From: Flammeovirga sp. EKP202
GTDB lineage: Bacteria; Bacteroidota; Bacteroidia; Cytophagales; Flammeovirgaceae
Length of the DNA: 64,000 bases
Reading direction: 5' to 3'
Assembly (NCBI RefSeq): GCF_014534745.1
Contig: NZ_JACVVP010000011.1
Span: 62,001-126,000, forward strand
In this document: positions 1 through 9,063 of the stretch, piece by piece
How the letters are laid out: every line of letters begins with the position of its first letter
Numbering within the stretch: the stretch's first letter is position 1
Notes under the pieces: generated by a model
Database searches by the model: none
What the model was told of the DNA's origin: nothing
What the model saw: only the letters and a program-made list of their open reading frames with translations
Position numbers and translations under genes: made by a program

Positions 1-2
1 TG

Positions 3-356
3 ATTCAGCCGGTAGAAATCTATCAACCAGAAAGTGATCCCAATAAATCAGTCCCGATATTATATAGTTTAGGAAACTTTATACCAACAGCAGGACCTGC
101 TTATACGGTATTGAGCCTTGTAGCTAATTTGACAATATCGAGAGGTAGAATGAATGAAACAGATCGTACTTTGATCACGGAATTAGAAATTACTCCTGTT
201 GCATTTATGGGTGAAGAAGAGGACGAGAAGGTATATGCTTCAGTCGTACCGTTAGCTCAATTAGATCAAATGGAACTTGATACTGAAACTTCTCAATATG
301 TGAAAGAAATTAGTACTTATGCAGATTTTGTGATTGGTAAGGATTGGAGAAAATAA
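3..356 (+). CDS. CapA-family (poly-gamma-glutamate synthesis/capsule) protein, C-terminal part
   Basis: The reading frame is open from the window edge to a TAA at 354-356, so only about the last 117 residues are present. The first residues read IQPVEIYQPES…VPILYSLGNF; the CapA/PGA_cap metallophosphatase-like family carries this 'H-P-H-x-x-Q-P-x-E … YSLGNF' signature near its C-terminus. The upstream catalytic half lies outside the window. A TTG at 111 could be taken as a start, but it sits inside the conserved block and is not the real one. The function (capsule or cell-envelope polymer synthesis) comes from the family only. A perfect 9-bp hairpin follows the gene at 401-425. Confidence 0.75.
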   Translation: MQPVEIYQPESDPNKSVPILYSLGNFIPTAGPAYTVLSLVANLTISRGRMNETDRTLITELEITPVAFMGEEEDEKVYASVVPLAQLDQMELDTETSQYVKEISTYADFVIGKDWRK

Positions 357-400
357 ACTCTTCCTCAAAATACAGCTGTTTTGTATTAGCCTAGTGCTGT

Positions 401-425
401 AAGGACGTTGCATTGTAACGTCCTT
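401..425 (+). terminator. hairpin after the CapA-like gene
   Basis: Perfect 9-bp arms AAGGACGTT / AACGTCCTT enclose a 7-base loop. No clear T-run follows, so terminator function is only likely. It lies between two genes of the same strand. Confidence 0.4.
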
Positions 426-473
426 GCTTAGTACTGAACCATTTACTGTACAATTTAGAATGCAAATCTATTT

Positions 474-1721
474 ATGAAAACAAATACTTTAATAACCAAA
501 ACGATACATTTTGAACAAGCTTGTCAGTTTATCAAAGAAGTAGGAAAGCGGGCTCACCGGTATGGATCTACTTCTATACGTCTTGAAATGTATTTACGAG
601 AACTCACCGAAAGCTTGGGCTATCAAGGAACTTTCCGATCAAGCCCTACAGAAATTCTTTTTTCTTTTAATGAAAACAAGGATTCAACACCTCAAATGTA
701 TATAGAAGAAGTTGATCCTACTGATTTCAATCTTCATCGACTGTCATTGCTACAAAAACTTGTAAACAAAGTGATCCATCAAGGCATGACTTTAGATACT
801 GCAATGCTTCAACTAGAAGAAATTGAAAAAGAAAAACAACCTTGGGGAATTATGGCTTTAGCATTGAGTTTTATGATTGCAGGAGGTGGATTTGCAATGA
901 TGATCTCAGGTAGCTTGGCAGATGTAATGCTCTCTACTTTTTTGGGTTTAGTTGTTTTCTTATTACAACCTCTTATCAGCTATTTTGGAGGAGAGAAGTC
1001 TTCTGAATGGTCTCCTTTTGTGACTGCATTTGTAGTTGGAAGCATGACGGCAATTGCTAAAACTTTTTGGGTTGAAATTAATCTGATCACCACAACAGTA
1101 AGTGCCTTGATAATATTAATTCCAGGCTTTGTCATAAGCGTGGGGATTATGGAATTGTTTTACAATCATATTGTGTCTGGAATGGCAAATGTAGCCAATG
1201 GATTACTTTACCTTGTCAAACTTTTTGCAGGGACCTGGTTAGGTATTTTACTTGTGAATGTCTTTGTTGAATTGCCTCAAGGAGTTGAAGGAAATGCGGT
1301 CAATCCAATGTGGTTACTTCTATTTTTACCTATTGTTTTATTGGCTTTATGTGCAGTATTTCAAATCTCTAAAAAGAATATCATTGTTGTTTCATCAATA
1401 TGTCTTAGTTCATTAATAGGAATGATTGGTGGGAGTCTATTTTTGGATGTAAACTTTGGTAATTTTTTAGGAACCGTATTCCTCGTAGTATTATCGAATT
1501 GGTGGGGAAACAAATCAGGAGAACCCTCTTCCATACCTTTGTTACCATCAATGATGTTGGTAGTGAGTGGTAGCATTGGCTTTAGAGGATTAGCCTACCT
1601 TACCTCAGGGCAAATTGACATTGGACAACAGGATTTTGCTCAGATGTTTGTTGTCGCCTTGACCATGGGAGCAGGTTTTTTAGTAGGAAATATGATCGTA
1701 AAAGAACATCCTAGTTTATAA
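474..1721 (+). CDS. ThrE-like threonine/serine exporter family membrane protein
   Basis: 415 residues. The N-terminal 130 residues are soluble, with a helical region (FEQACQFIKEVGKRAHRYG…) typical of DUF1212. They are followed by about ten hydrophobic segments from residue 125 to the end (for example WGIMALALSFMIAGGGFAMMI). This order, a cytosolic DUF1212 part then a ten-TM bundle with a second DUF3815-like half, is that of the ThrE/PRM10 exporter superfamily, whose members export threonine or serine. Substrate in this organism is inferred. The ATG at 474 is 117 bp after the preceding gene and gives the expected full length. It is unrelated to the polysaccharide genes downstream, and a dispersed 380-bp element follows it. 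Confidence 0.75.
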   Translation: MKTNTLITKTIHFEQACQFIKEVGKRAHRYGSTSIRLEMYLRELTESLGYQGTFRSSPTEILFSFNENKDSTPQMYIEEVDPTDFNLHRLSLLQKLVNKVIHQGMTLDTAMLQLEEIEKEKQPWGIMALALSFMIAGGGFAMMISGSLADVMLSTFLGLVVFLLQPLISYFGGEKSSEWSPFVTAFVVGSMTAIAKTFWVEINLITTTVSALIILIPGFVISVGIMELFYNHIVSGMANVANGLLYLVKLFAGTWLGILLVNVFVELPQGVEGNAVNPMWLLLFLPIVLLALCAVFQISKKNIIVVSSICLSSLIGMIGGSLFLDVNFGNFLGTVFLVVLSNWWGNKSGEPSSIPLLPSMMLVVSGSIGFRGLAYLTSGQIDIGQQDFAQMFVVALTMGAGFLVGNMIVKEHPSL

Positions 1722-1742
1722 GGTGTGGTACAATTAAAAACA

Positions 1743-2120
1743 CTGTAAACTCAATTTTCGAACATTTATGATACTTAGAGATCGTAAATCTCTGCTGATC
1801 TGTAGAACACGAATGACACTTAACATTCGCTCCATTAGTATTACTACTCTTTTAATTTGGTAGTTCTACCCCGGCCTTGAAGGGAAAAGCGTTAAGAATT
1901 TTATGGAATGAGCCGTTAAAAATGATTTTGCTGTTTGAGCGCAGCGAGTTTAAAATCATTTAGGCGAGAGGAATGGAATTTAGCTTTTGCCTTCTAAGCC
2001 TTGACTTTTTTGCTTCGTTTTTGTGTTAAGACAAAAATGAAGAAGAAGGAATCTTGAAAGTAGATCCTATAAATTCATGTAGAATGATCAATAAAAAGTT
2101 GACGATAACTTAGTTTACAG
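1743..2120 (+). repeat. dispersed 380-bp intergenic element, copy A
   Basis: Bounded by CTGTAAACTC on the left and TTAGTTTACAG on the right (imperfect terminal inverted repeats). Inside it shares long blocks with five other copies in this window: CCTTGAAGGGAAAAGCGTTA, GAGCCGTTAAAAATGATTTT, a stem AAAATGATTTT / AAAATCATTT, GGAATGGAATTTAGCTTTTG and TTTTTGCTTCGTTTTTGT. It has no long open frame and fills most of the 644-bp gap between 1722 and 2365. Non-autonomous mobile element or structured RNA are both possible. Confidence 0.85.
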
Positions 2121-2247
2121 GGTATCAAATTTCAACTTACCCTATTTTCAAGCCTGACACTTTTTGGTTTGGAGTTGATGTGGAAATAAAAGCACCTTTT
2201 AGCAGAAAGGCTTCATTTTCTACTGTTTTTTCGAACTTTATTCCTCA

Positions 2248-2265
2248 AAGAGGGGTAATTTTTTG
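2248..2265. promoter_or_regulatory. G-tract box upstream of the Asp-box gene
   Basis: GAGGGGTAATTTTTTG about 100 bp before the start codon at 2366. It resembles the G-tract boxes before other carbohydrate units here (10415, 27665, 43874) but is the weakest match. Confidence 0.25.
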
Positions 2266-2337
2266 TTTTTTAGTGGGAGAAATTTATTAATCGTTCTATT
2301 GACGTTTTTTTTATCTTTTATGTGTAAAAGTGTCTTC

Positions 2338-2345
2338 TATTTTTG
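2338..2345 (+). promoter_or_regulatory. possible Bacteroidota -7 box
   Basis: TATTTTTG fits the Bacteroidota -7 consensus TAnnTTTG, 20 bp before the ATG at 2366. No TTG at the proper -33 distance was found, so support is weak. Confidence 0.25.
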
Positions 2346-2365
2346 ATTCGAAATGAAATGAAACT

Positions 2366-4957
2366 ATGAAGAGACTTATGACACCGAAGGTATTTTTTAG
2401 TTTACTACTACCATTATTATCACTGTCGCTTTGGGCTCAGGAAAGTAATAATGCTTATTTTAAGAAGATCAAAAATGAGAAGGTAATTTCTGATCCTTCC
2501 ATTGTATGGAAAAACTTTGGCCCAGGAATGTCAGGTTACTGTGAAGAATTTTGGTGTCACCCAACCGATCCCAATGTGATGTTTATGGGACCAGATATGC
2601 ATGTTACTTTTGGAACATGGGATGGTGGAAAATCATGGAAAACGATAAAAGATTCAGACGGTTTAGGGCATGATCTAGAACGTACCCACGATATACAATT
2701 TTCAACTAAGAATCCAGATTTTGGAGTAGCCATTGAAAGAGAAGGTGGTGTATATACTTCGATAGATAGAGGGAGAACTTGGAAACAAGTAGCTGATATT
2801 GGAATGGCACATACAAAACTAGCGATTCATCCTAAAAAAGAACAAACTTGGTTTATTGGTGCAGGTGATTTTTGGAATGTGAAAAACAATCATAGATCAC
2901 TTCAGAACCTCAACGGTGTAAAACATAATAGAGCTAATTATGGCTATATTTTAAAGACCACAAATGGAGGTAAATCTTTCAAGAAGATTGCTACCAATAT
3001 TGCAGACGATTTAGATGTGGGAAGAATTATTATTCACCCAATCAAGCCTAATTTAATGTGGATAGCCACGAATCATGGTGTTTTTAAAAGCAATAATGAA
3101 GGTAAAAGTTGGGAGTCATGTGCGAAAGGATTGCCGAATAATTTACCAAGAGATATGACCGCTCAATATGATAAGAAAACGGAGCAATTTACATTACTAC
3201 TCATAGAGCAAACATTCTTTGAAGAAAATAATAAAACCGTTTCAGCAAAAGGAGGGGTATACAAGAGTTCAGATTTAGGTTCGAACTGGGAAAATATTTC
3301 AAGTAATCTTTACTTTGATTTAAAACAGATACATTTCACTGCCGAACATGATCGCTTTTATAGAGCGATTGGATATTGGTTTGGTATTTCAAAAAAAGAA
3401 GCAAAGCAAAAATACCCTCAGTTACCAAGTCATACACTTTCAGTTTTTAATCGTATTGTAGTCAATCCACTTGATCCCAATGAGATTCATGTTGCCTTTA
3501 ATAAGAAACATGATTTTAGTTTTGGACCTGGCGACTTATGGTCCACAACGGATGGCGGAAAAACTTGGAAAGTCACGGCAAGACAAGGAAAATATTGGTT
3601 AGGTAAGAATGATTTAAAATACTGGAATCAAAGAAATAATCCGACAGGAACAAATGTGAAATTTGCTCATTTACAACATTATATGGATTTAGAACCTGCC
3701 CGTTCTGGCAATAGAATGTTGGCGGTGAATGCCAAAGGGGAAGTGTTTATTGGAATTGACCAACAGACATTAAAATCTACAGATCAAGGTGGAAGTTGGT
3801 TTCAGATTGATGATGATGAAACCGCCACTGGAAGTCAACAATGGATAGGAAGAGGAGGAAGTAACCTGCCAGGTAGATTTATGTTGTTGGAAACAGGAAT
3901 TCCTGAACGCCGATTACTATGTAGTGGTGAACATGGGCTTTGGGAAACTACAAAGATTGGTAATTGGAAAGATCCCCAAGCGGTGGCCGTACAACAGTTA
4001 GAGGGGCAGGTAAATCATTTCGGTATGCATTCGGTCTCAACAGTAGCCGTTCATCCGAAAGATCCTGATACGATCTATATTTTGGGATGGAGACAAAGCC
4101 ATAGAGGTAAGTTAAGACGATCAAAAGATGGAGGTAAAACATGGGAAAATATCGCAACAATTTTTAATGTCAATAGCCCTTTACATAAAAAGTTAGCGGC
4201 TCAGAATTCACTGATCATTGATCCTCAAAACCCTAAAAATATGTATTTCTGTGCTACTCATCAGATGATTTCAGAGGTAAGCGGAGGAAGAGGTCCTAAA
4301 CTCACCAAAGGAGAATACGGTTTTTACCGCTCATTTGATGGAGGTTATACTTGGGAAGTCAGCAATAAAGGCATCGATCATAAAGGGGCAAGTATCCGAA
4401 GAATTATCATGGATCCAGTTCAGCCCACTACACTTTATGCAGCAGGAAATGATAATAACGGAGGTCTTTTCAAATCGACTGACAAAGGCTCTAACTGGGT
4501 GAAGGTGAAAATTCCTGCCCAAATCAAAGCTGTCAATAATGTCTTTATTGATCGAAATACCAAAGAGGTTTTTATTAGTACTGGTAGAAGAACAGGGGAA
4601 TACAACGAAGGTGGTGTTTGGAAAAGTAAAAATAATGGAAAGACATGGCAAAAGATTTTTAATGCACCATTTGTATGGCAAGCAGAAACGTCGCCCGTCA
4701 ATCCTGATATTATTGTAGTGAGCGTGGCAGGGCAAGCAGGAGATAAAAAAGGAAATTTTAAAAATCCTGGAGTGTACCTCTCAAAAGATGGGGGAAACGC
4801 TTGGACTAAAATTAATAAAGGCCTTGGTCAACCTAATAAGATTGTAGATGTAAAACCAGATCCTTACAATGAAAATGTACTTTGGTGTGCATCGTGGGGA
4901 TGTGGATGGTTTATCACCTACTTAAATGATGATCAAAATGGATGGCTTCATCAGTAG
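2366..4957 (+). CDS. secreted Asp-box (BNR) repeat beta-propeller protein, GH74/sortilin-like fold
   Basis: 863 residues. A signal peptide (residues 1-24, …LSLWAQ) precedes a mature protein that is Asp-box repeats nearly throughout. About a dozen copies of S-x-D-x-G-x-(T/S)-W occur, such as TWDGGKSW, SIDRGRTW, TTDGGKTW, SKDGGKTW, SFDGGYTW and SKNNGKTW. These hairpins mark seven-bladed propellers of the xyloglucanase (GH74), Vps10 and photosystem-assembly type. Length suits two propellers. No type IX sorting tail is present; the protein ends in WLHQ. It opens the first degradation block, so a role in binding or cleaving algal glycan is inferred. It could equally be a non-catalytic binding protein. 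A remnant of a related gene lies directly downstream at 5201. Confidence 0.75.
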   Translation: MKRLMTPKVFFSLLLPLLSLSLWAQESNNAYFKKIKNEKVISDPSIVWKNFGPGMSGYCEEFWCHPTDPNVMFMGPDMHVTFGTWDGGKSWKTIKDSDGLGHDLERTHDIQFSTKNPDFGVAIEREGGVYTSIDRGRTWKQVADIGMAHTKLAIHPKKEQTWFIGAGDFWNVKNNHRSLQNLNGVKHNRANYGYILKTTNGGKSFKKIATNIADDLDVGRIIIHPIKPNLMWIATNHGVFKSNNEGKSWESCAKGLPNNLPRDMTAQYDKKTEQFTLLLIEQTFFEENNKTVSAKGGVYKSSDLGSNWENISSNLYFDLKQIHFTAEHDRFYRAIGYWFGISKKEAKQKYPQLPSHTLSVFNRIVVNPLDPNEIHVAFNKKHDFSFGPGDLWSTTDGGKTWKVTARQGKYWLGKNDLKYWNQRNNPTGTNVKFAHLQHYMDLEPARSGNRMLAVNAKGEVFIGIDQQTLKSTDQGGSWFQIDDDETATGSQQWIGRGGSNLPGRFMLLETGIPERRLLCSGEHGLWETTKIGNWKDPQAVAVQQLEGQVNHFGMHSVSTVAVHPKDPDTIYILGWRQSHRGKLRRSKDGGKTWENIATIFNVNSPLHKKLAAQNSLIIDPQNPKNMYFCATHQMISEVSGGRGPKLTKGEYGFYRSFDGGYTWEVSNKGIDHKGASIRRIIMDPVQPTTLYAAGNDNNGGLFKSTDKGSNWVKVKIPAQIKAVNNVFIDRNTKEVFISTGRRTGEYNEGGVWKSKNNGKTWQKIFNAPFVWQAETSPVNPDIIVVSVAGQAGDKKGNFKNPGVYLSKDGGNAWTKINKGLGQPNKIVDVKPDPYNENVLWCASWGCGWFITYLNDDQNGWLHQ

Positions 4958-5200
4958 TATGAAGTCATCATTAAGACAAGAATATAAATGAGAACGGAGG
5001 TTTTCTTTTTTGAATTTTACAATCAAATGGACATCAGACTGTACTCGATATCGCATTATATGAGAAGTTTATTAATTGTAGTTAGTCAAAATAGAGTTAT
5101 AATTCCTTCAGAATAATTATCAAATCCATAGTTTATAAATTAAGCAATAAATGAATTCCACTTTTTCCCTTTTTACAACAACAATAAAGCAGACTAGCGT
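4958..5200 (+). other. gap without recognisable gene
   Basis: 243 bp between the Asp-box gene and its deletion remnant. AT-rich, with no dispersed element, no convincing hairpin and no supported coding frame. Confidence 0.5.
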
Positions 5201-5527
5201 ATGAATAAAACAACTACGACTCTAATTTTTTCTTTATTGATCCCCCTCTTCGTAAGGGCTCAAATGGATCAAGCATTCTTCTCATCTTTAAAAGGTGAGA
5301 GGATGTCTTCAAACAACAAAATTACATGGAGCCAATTTGGCCCTGAAAATATATTTTTGATAAAAAAGGAAGGTACACCAAAGTATCAGCCAGTGGATCA
5401 AACGATACAAATTACTTCACTTACTCCAAAGCAAAATATAAATCTACATTCATTACTTGCAGGGGTTTACGTCTGCAAGTTCTCTCAAAATAATCAAGTA
5501 TATACTATCAAATTACTCAAAAGGTAA
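5201..5527 (+). pseudogene. internally deleted relative of the Asp-box gene: signal peptide plus T9SS tail only
   Basis: 108 residues. The first 50 (signal peptide …FVRAQ, then MDQAFFSSLKGERM…ITWSQFGPEN) parallel the start of the 863-residue neighbour (…WAQ, NNAYFKKIKNEKV…IVWKNFGPG). Immediately afterwards the sequence becomes a type IX secretion C-terminal sorting domain (…LHSLLAGVYVCKFSQNN…YTIKLLKR). The whole propeller expected between them is missing. The simplest reading is a tandem paralog that lost about 2.4 kb by in-frame deletion, leaving an exportable stub. It could still be translated, but no function is evident. The next gene starts 19 bp after its stop. Confidence 0.6.
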
Positions 5528-5546
5528 CATAAACCATACTCTAATA

Positions 5547-7385
5547 ATGAAAACAACAAAAATTTCGATCCTAACATTACTATTACTATGTATCTCGACT
5601 TTTGGTTTTAGCCAGAAGAACATCGTCTATGGCGAAGACTATATGGTCTGGGAAGCCGAAGACACGGAGTCTCCACTTGGGAAGTGGAAACTCAGAACAC
5701 CTGGAGATCCTCTTTATTATAAAGGGGATGGAATAGAAGCACTCAATCAAACCTACATTGAATTTAGGGGAGCTTGGGCTTCAAAGGAATCACCATTGAC
5801 TTATAAATTCACTTGTCCAAAAACAGGTGACTACAGAATGGTGATGCGTTTATATCAACCTTTAACAGAGGATGAAAAAGGCGATCAGAAAAACGATATG
5901 TTTGTTCGTCTAGAAGGTGATTATACAAGTGCGACAACAAAACCCAAGTCCGAATTGGAAAAAGACCATAAGTTTTGGGGTAGAGGCGTAAGAGTTTGGG
6001 GTACTTGCCATAGCCTTGAAATAGGCGGCAATCATGCTCATGCCACTTATGGTATGAAAGAGGGGGAAGAATACACCCTTGTGATGTCAGGCCGTTCGGC
6101 AGGAGCGAGTATTGATTACATCATGTTTTACATGGACAATCCTCCAAAAGCAATTGGTAATCAGGATTTAGCACAGCAGTTTCCTGAAACTCACCGACCT
6201 TTTGTCGACCCAACAGCAATTGATATATTACCGTCTGATGTTACTACGATCAGAAAGGGAGCATCTTTGCAATTTGACTATGCACTTCAGCCTGTAAATA
6301 CAAAAAGGGAAGTATTTTGGACTTCTTCAGACAATAGTATTTTGACGGTTGAAAATGGAAAAATTACGGCTGTTGGTGATGTAGGAACATCAGCAACGAT
6401 AACGGCAACTGCAGCAACAGGCCTAAGCACTAACATTACATTGACCATTGAAGAATGGTATGCAATTGGTGTGGAAAGTATTGAGGTCAACCCTGATCCA
6501 ATTGTAGTTTCGGCTACTAAATCAGTTGCTGTAGCTGTAAATGTTTTGCCTTTTGGAGCAGATAATCCAGAAGTAGAATGGGAAATTAAAGACCCTTCAA
6601 TAGCCACTATTGATGAGAATGGCGTGATCACTGGCGTAACAGAAGGAGAAACATCTTTAGTGGTCAAGTCAGTAGAAAATGCTTCAATTTCAACTGAAGT
6701 AATGATTACAGTGGGCGAATATGTGGAAAGCTTTATTAAGTTCTCTGCAACGAATGATGAAATTTTGAATGCACAACACGAAGCAGGAGGTAAAATGCCG
6801 GTTAAATTTGAATACCATGCAGGGACAGGTAATACAGTAGGAGAGTCTATTAAATTGAAATTAAGATATATCAAAAGTGATGGAGGTTGGAAAGTATTGG
6901 AAGATGTTGCAGTGGATTTAGAAGATCCTATTGGGACTGTAGAGGGTGTGGTTGAAACAGAAATTTCATTAGAAAATATCAAACCTGTCGCTGAAATTGA
7001 ATCGAATGAGTTCTATTATCTTTTCGTACAAATGACCACTTCAAATGGAATTAAGAAAAGTGTGGGACTTCAGCCTATACAAATCATAAAGGCTACTGAA
7101 ACGCCAGATCTAGACCCTGATACACCTCCGGTATTGAGTACATTCAATCCTGTTCAGGCAGAAACATCGATCTATCCAAATCCTGCAAGTGGTGTAGTTA
7201 GTATCCGAACAAATGATAATGTTCCAGGCACTTTTCAAATTGTGGATATTAATGGAAAACAAGTTAAAGAAGGAGCTTTTGTTTCTAGAGTGCAGAACGA
7301 TATTTCTGAGCTATCGGCAGGCTTCTATTTTATTCGCATACAAGTAGCTTCAGGCAGTGCCGTTTTTAAACTACTGATAGAGTAA
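5547..7385 (+). CDS. secreted T9SS protein with N-terminal carbohydrate-binding-like region and Big_2 Ig-like domains
   Basis: 612 residues from the ATG at 5547, which is followed at once by a signal peptide (MKTTKISILTLLLLCIS…FSQ). The same frame is open back to 5457 but overlaps the preceding stub and lacks a signal there. Residues about 25-210 form a beta-rich module (YMVWEAEDTESPLGKW…) resembling CBM6/malectin-like glycan-binding regions. Residues about 225-430 contain two bacterial Ig-like Big_2 repeats (VESIEVNPDPIVV…WEIKDPSIATIDENG). The last 80 residues are a T9SS sorting domain (SIYPNPASG…GFYFIRI). No catalytic motif is recognised. A 7-bp gap to the next gene indicates co-transcription. 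Likely a cell-surface or secreted glycan-binding partner. Confidence 0.65.
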   Translation: MKTTKISILTLLLLCISTFGFSQKNIVYGEDYMVWEAEDTESPLGKWKLRTPGDPLYYKGDGIEALNQTYIEFRGAWASKESPLTYKFTCPKTGDYRMVMRLYQPLTEDEKGDQKNDMFVRLEGDYTSATTKPKSELEKDHKFWGRGVRVWGTCHSLEIGGNHAHATYGMKEGEEYTLVMSGRSAGASIDYIMFYMDNPPKAIGNQDLAQQFPETHRPFVDPTAIDILPSDVTTIRKGASLQFDYALQPVNTKREVFWTSSDNSILTVENGKITAVGDVGTSATITATAATGLSTNITLTIEEWYAIGVESIEVNPDPIVVSATKSVAVAVNVLPFGADNPEVEWEIKDPSIATIDENGVITGVTEGETSLVVKSVENASISTEVMITVGEYVESFIKFSATNDEILNAQHEAGGKMPVKFEYHAGTGNTVGESIKLKLRYIKSDGGWKVLEDVAVDLEDPIGTVEGVVETEISLENIKPVAEIESNEFYYLFVQMTTSNGIKKSVGLQPIQIIKATETPDLDPDTPPVLSTFNPVQAETSIYPNPASGVVSIRTNDNVPGTFQIVDINGKQVKEGAFVSRVQNDISELSAGFYFIRIQVASGSAVFKLLIE

Positions 7386-7392
7386 TTTAATT

Positions 7393-9051
7393 ATGAAAAA
7401 TTACATTTTAACGTTGATTGGCTTAATGGTGTTTATACCATTAAGTTACGGTCAAATAACAATTTGGAAAACGAAAAAAGAAAAACAACATATCACTACT
7501 CCTCAGTGGGTAGTGAATGACATTGTTTTTAAAAGTAAAAAGAAGGTGAATCAACCTCTTGAGAAAAACATTTTTGCTTTAGTGCAAGGAGAAGGAGAGG
7601 CAACTCAAAAAATCCCTTTATTTTATAATGGGAACAATGAGTGGATCTTCCGTTATTCGGGCAGTACGGAAGGGGTGAAAAAGTATATTCTGACTTCAGA
7701 GGTGAAAGAGTTAGACGGTAAAAATGGACAAATCACTGTAACTAAAAACGAGAAAGAGAATCGTCATGGTGGCATTGTAGTTCATCAGGATAATCCTCAG
7801 CACTTCTTTTATGAAGATGGTAAACACTACTTCAATATGGCCTTTGAATGTGATTGGTTATTTGCATTGGACTATGGACAAGAACAATTACCAAAGACAA
7901 AACACCTGTTGAATGTACTAGAAGAGTACAAGTTTAATCAGGTGGTCATGAATGTATATTCTTATGATGTAAAGTGGAAAAAAGACCCAAAACTATCTCA
8001 GTATCCTCAATTTGAGTATGGTGGAAGGGAAGATATCTATCCTTTTTTAGGTTCTAATGCTTCTCCTGATTTTAGCACATTGAATCTTCAGTTTTTCCAA
8101 CACTTTGATAAAGTCATTTCAGAAATGCATGACAAGGAAATTGTCTCCCATTTAATGATTTATGTGTGGAATAAATTGGTCAATTGGCCTGATATGAATT
8201 CAGAGGCTGATAACTTGTATTATGATTATGTGATTAAAAGATATCAAGCATTTCCCAATATAGTTTGGGATGTGTCAAAAGAAGCTTTGCTGTACGGTAG
8301 AGCGACAGAAGAATATATTAATGAGAGAATTGATAGAGCTAGAGACCTTGATGCTTATCATCGCTTGATTTCTGTACACGATTTTGGTTTTTGTAAGAGA
8401 AATAGTTCTAAAGTAGATTTTATTTCGATGCAAAATTGGCAACATACACTCTATCAAAATATGCTTCAAGCCCAAAAGGAATTTAAGGAGAAACCTATTT
8501 TCAATATCGAGCATGGCGGTTATGAAGAAAGTCCTTTTCGAGTATTTCCCGGTGCCTATATTAATGCTGAGGCGTGTTTAAGAAGAAACTACCAATGCCT
8601 CTTTGCAGGAGGTTATACCACATATTATTGGCAGGGTGCTTCATGGAATGTAGTCATTCATAATCCATTCGAACAACCTGCAAATTTCAAAAAGCCTCAT
8701 TTTGAGTACTTCAAGCATATGAGAACGCTTTTTGATCAATATAATTTTGAAAACTTTGTATCTCTCTCACATCACAATTCTAGCGGCTTTAATCTCACCA
8801 ACAAAAAAGATGGTGTGGTGATGATGTACACGCCCAAAGAAAATCAGTGGATAGGGGTGCATAAAGTATTAAAGAAAAACTTCGATTATTCTGAAGCTAA
8901 ACAACAATGGTTTAACACCCTAACAGGTGAATTTTCACAACAAGAAGATTACAATACTGAACCTTTCGATTTTTGGTATGAAAGACCATGGAAAGGAGAG
9001 GCAGATGTAATCCTTATTATTTCAAATTTAAAAACAAATTCAGTTAACTAA
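7393..9051 (+). CDS. secreted DUF5060/DUF4038-type (GH140-like) putative glycoside hydrolase
   Basis: 552 residues, signal peptide 1-20 (…IPLSYG). Residues 25-120 look like the DUF5060 beta-sandwich (WVVNDIVFKSKKKVNQP…). Residues 130-480 look like a DUF4038/GH140-related TIM barrel, opening with the family phrase HFFYEDGKHYF. Two glutamates sit where clan-A hydrolases place their acid/base and nucleophile: E297 in WDVSKEAL and E373 in FNIEHGGYE. These assignments are by pattern, not alignment. The C-terminal 80 residues (VVMMYTPKENQWIGV…) resemble the small beta domain often attached. Known GH140 members are apiosidases; substrate here is unknown and could be an algal side sugar. It is linked by 7 and 12 bp to its neighbours. 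Confidence 0.6.
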   Translation: MKNYILTLIGLMVFIPLSYGQITIWKTKKEKQHITTPQWVVNDIVFKSKKKVNQPLEKNIFALVQGEGEATQKIPLFYNGNNEWIFRYSGSTEGVKKYILTSEVKELDGKNGQITVTKNEKENRHGGIVVHQDNPQHFFYEDGKHYFNMAFECDWLFALDYGQEQLPKTKHLLNVLEEYKFNQVVMNVYSYDVKWKKDPKLSQYPQFEYGGREDIYPFLGSNASPDFSTLNLQFFQHFDKVISEMHDKEIVSHLMIYVWNKLVNWPDMNSEADNLYYDYVIKRYQAFPNIVWDVSKEALLYGRATEEYINERIDRARDLDAYHRLISVHDFGFCKRNSSKVDFISMQNWQHTLYQNMLQAQKEFKEKPIFNIEHGGYEESPFRVFPGAYINAEACLRRNYQCLFAGGYTTYYWQGASWNVVIHNPFEQPANFKKPHFEYFKHMRTLFDQYNFENFVSLSHHNSSGFNLTNKKDGVVMMYTPKENQWIGVHKVLKKNFDYSEAKQQWFNTLTGEFSQQEDYNTEPFDFWYERPWKGEADVILIISNLKTNSVN

Positions 9052-9063
9052 ACAGTGTAAATT

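Noticed and set aside
1743-2120. Dispersed elements considered as insertion sequences
   Set aside because: No transposase frame in any of the six copies and no obvious target-site duplication by eye. At most non-autonomous.
6287-6982. 231-codon frame on the minus strand
   Set aside because: It is antisense to the Big_2 domains of the T9SS gene at 5547; low-complexity Ser/Thr/Val composition is typical of a mirror frame, and there is no signal or family match.
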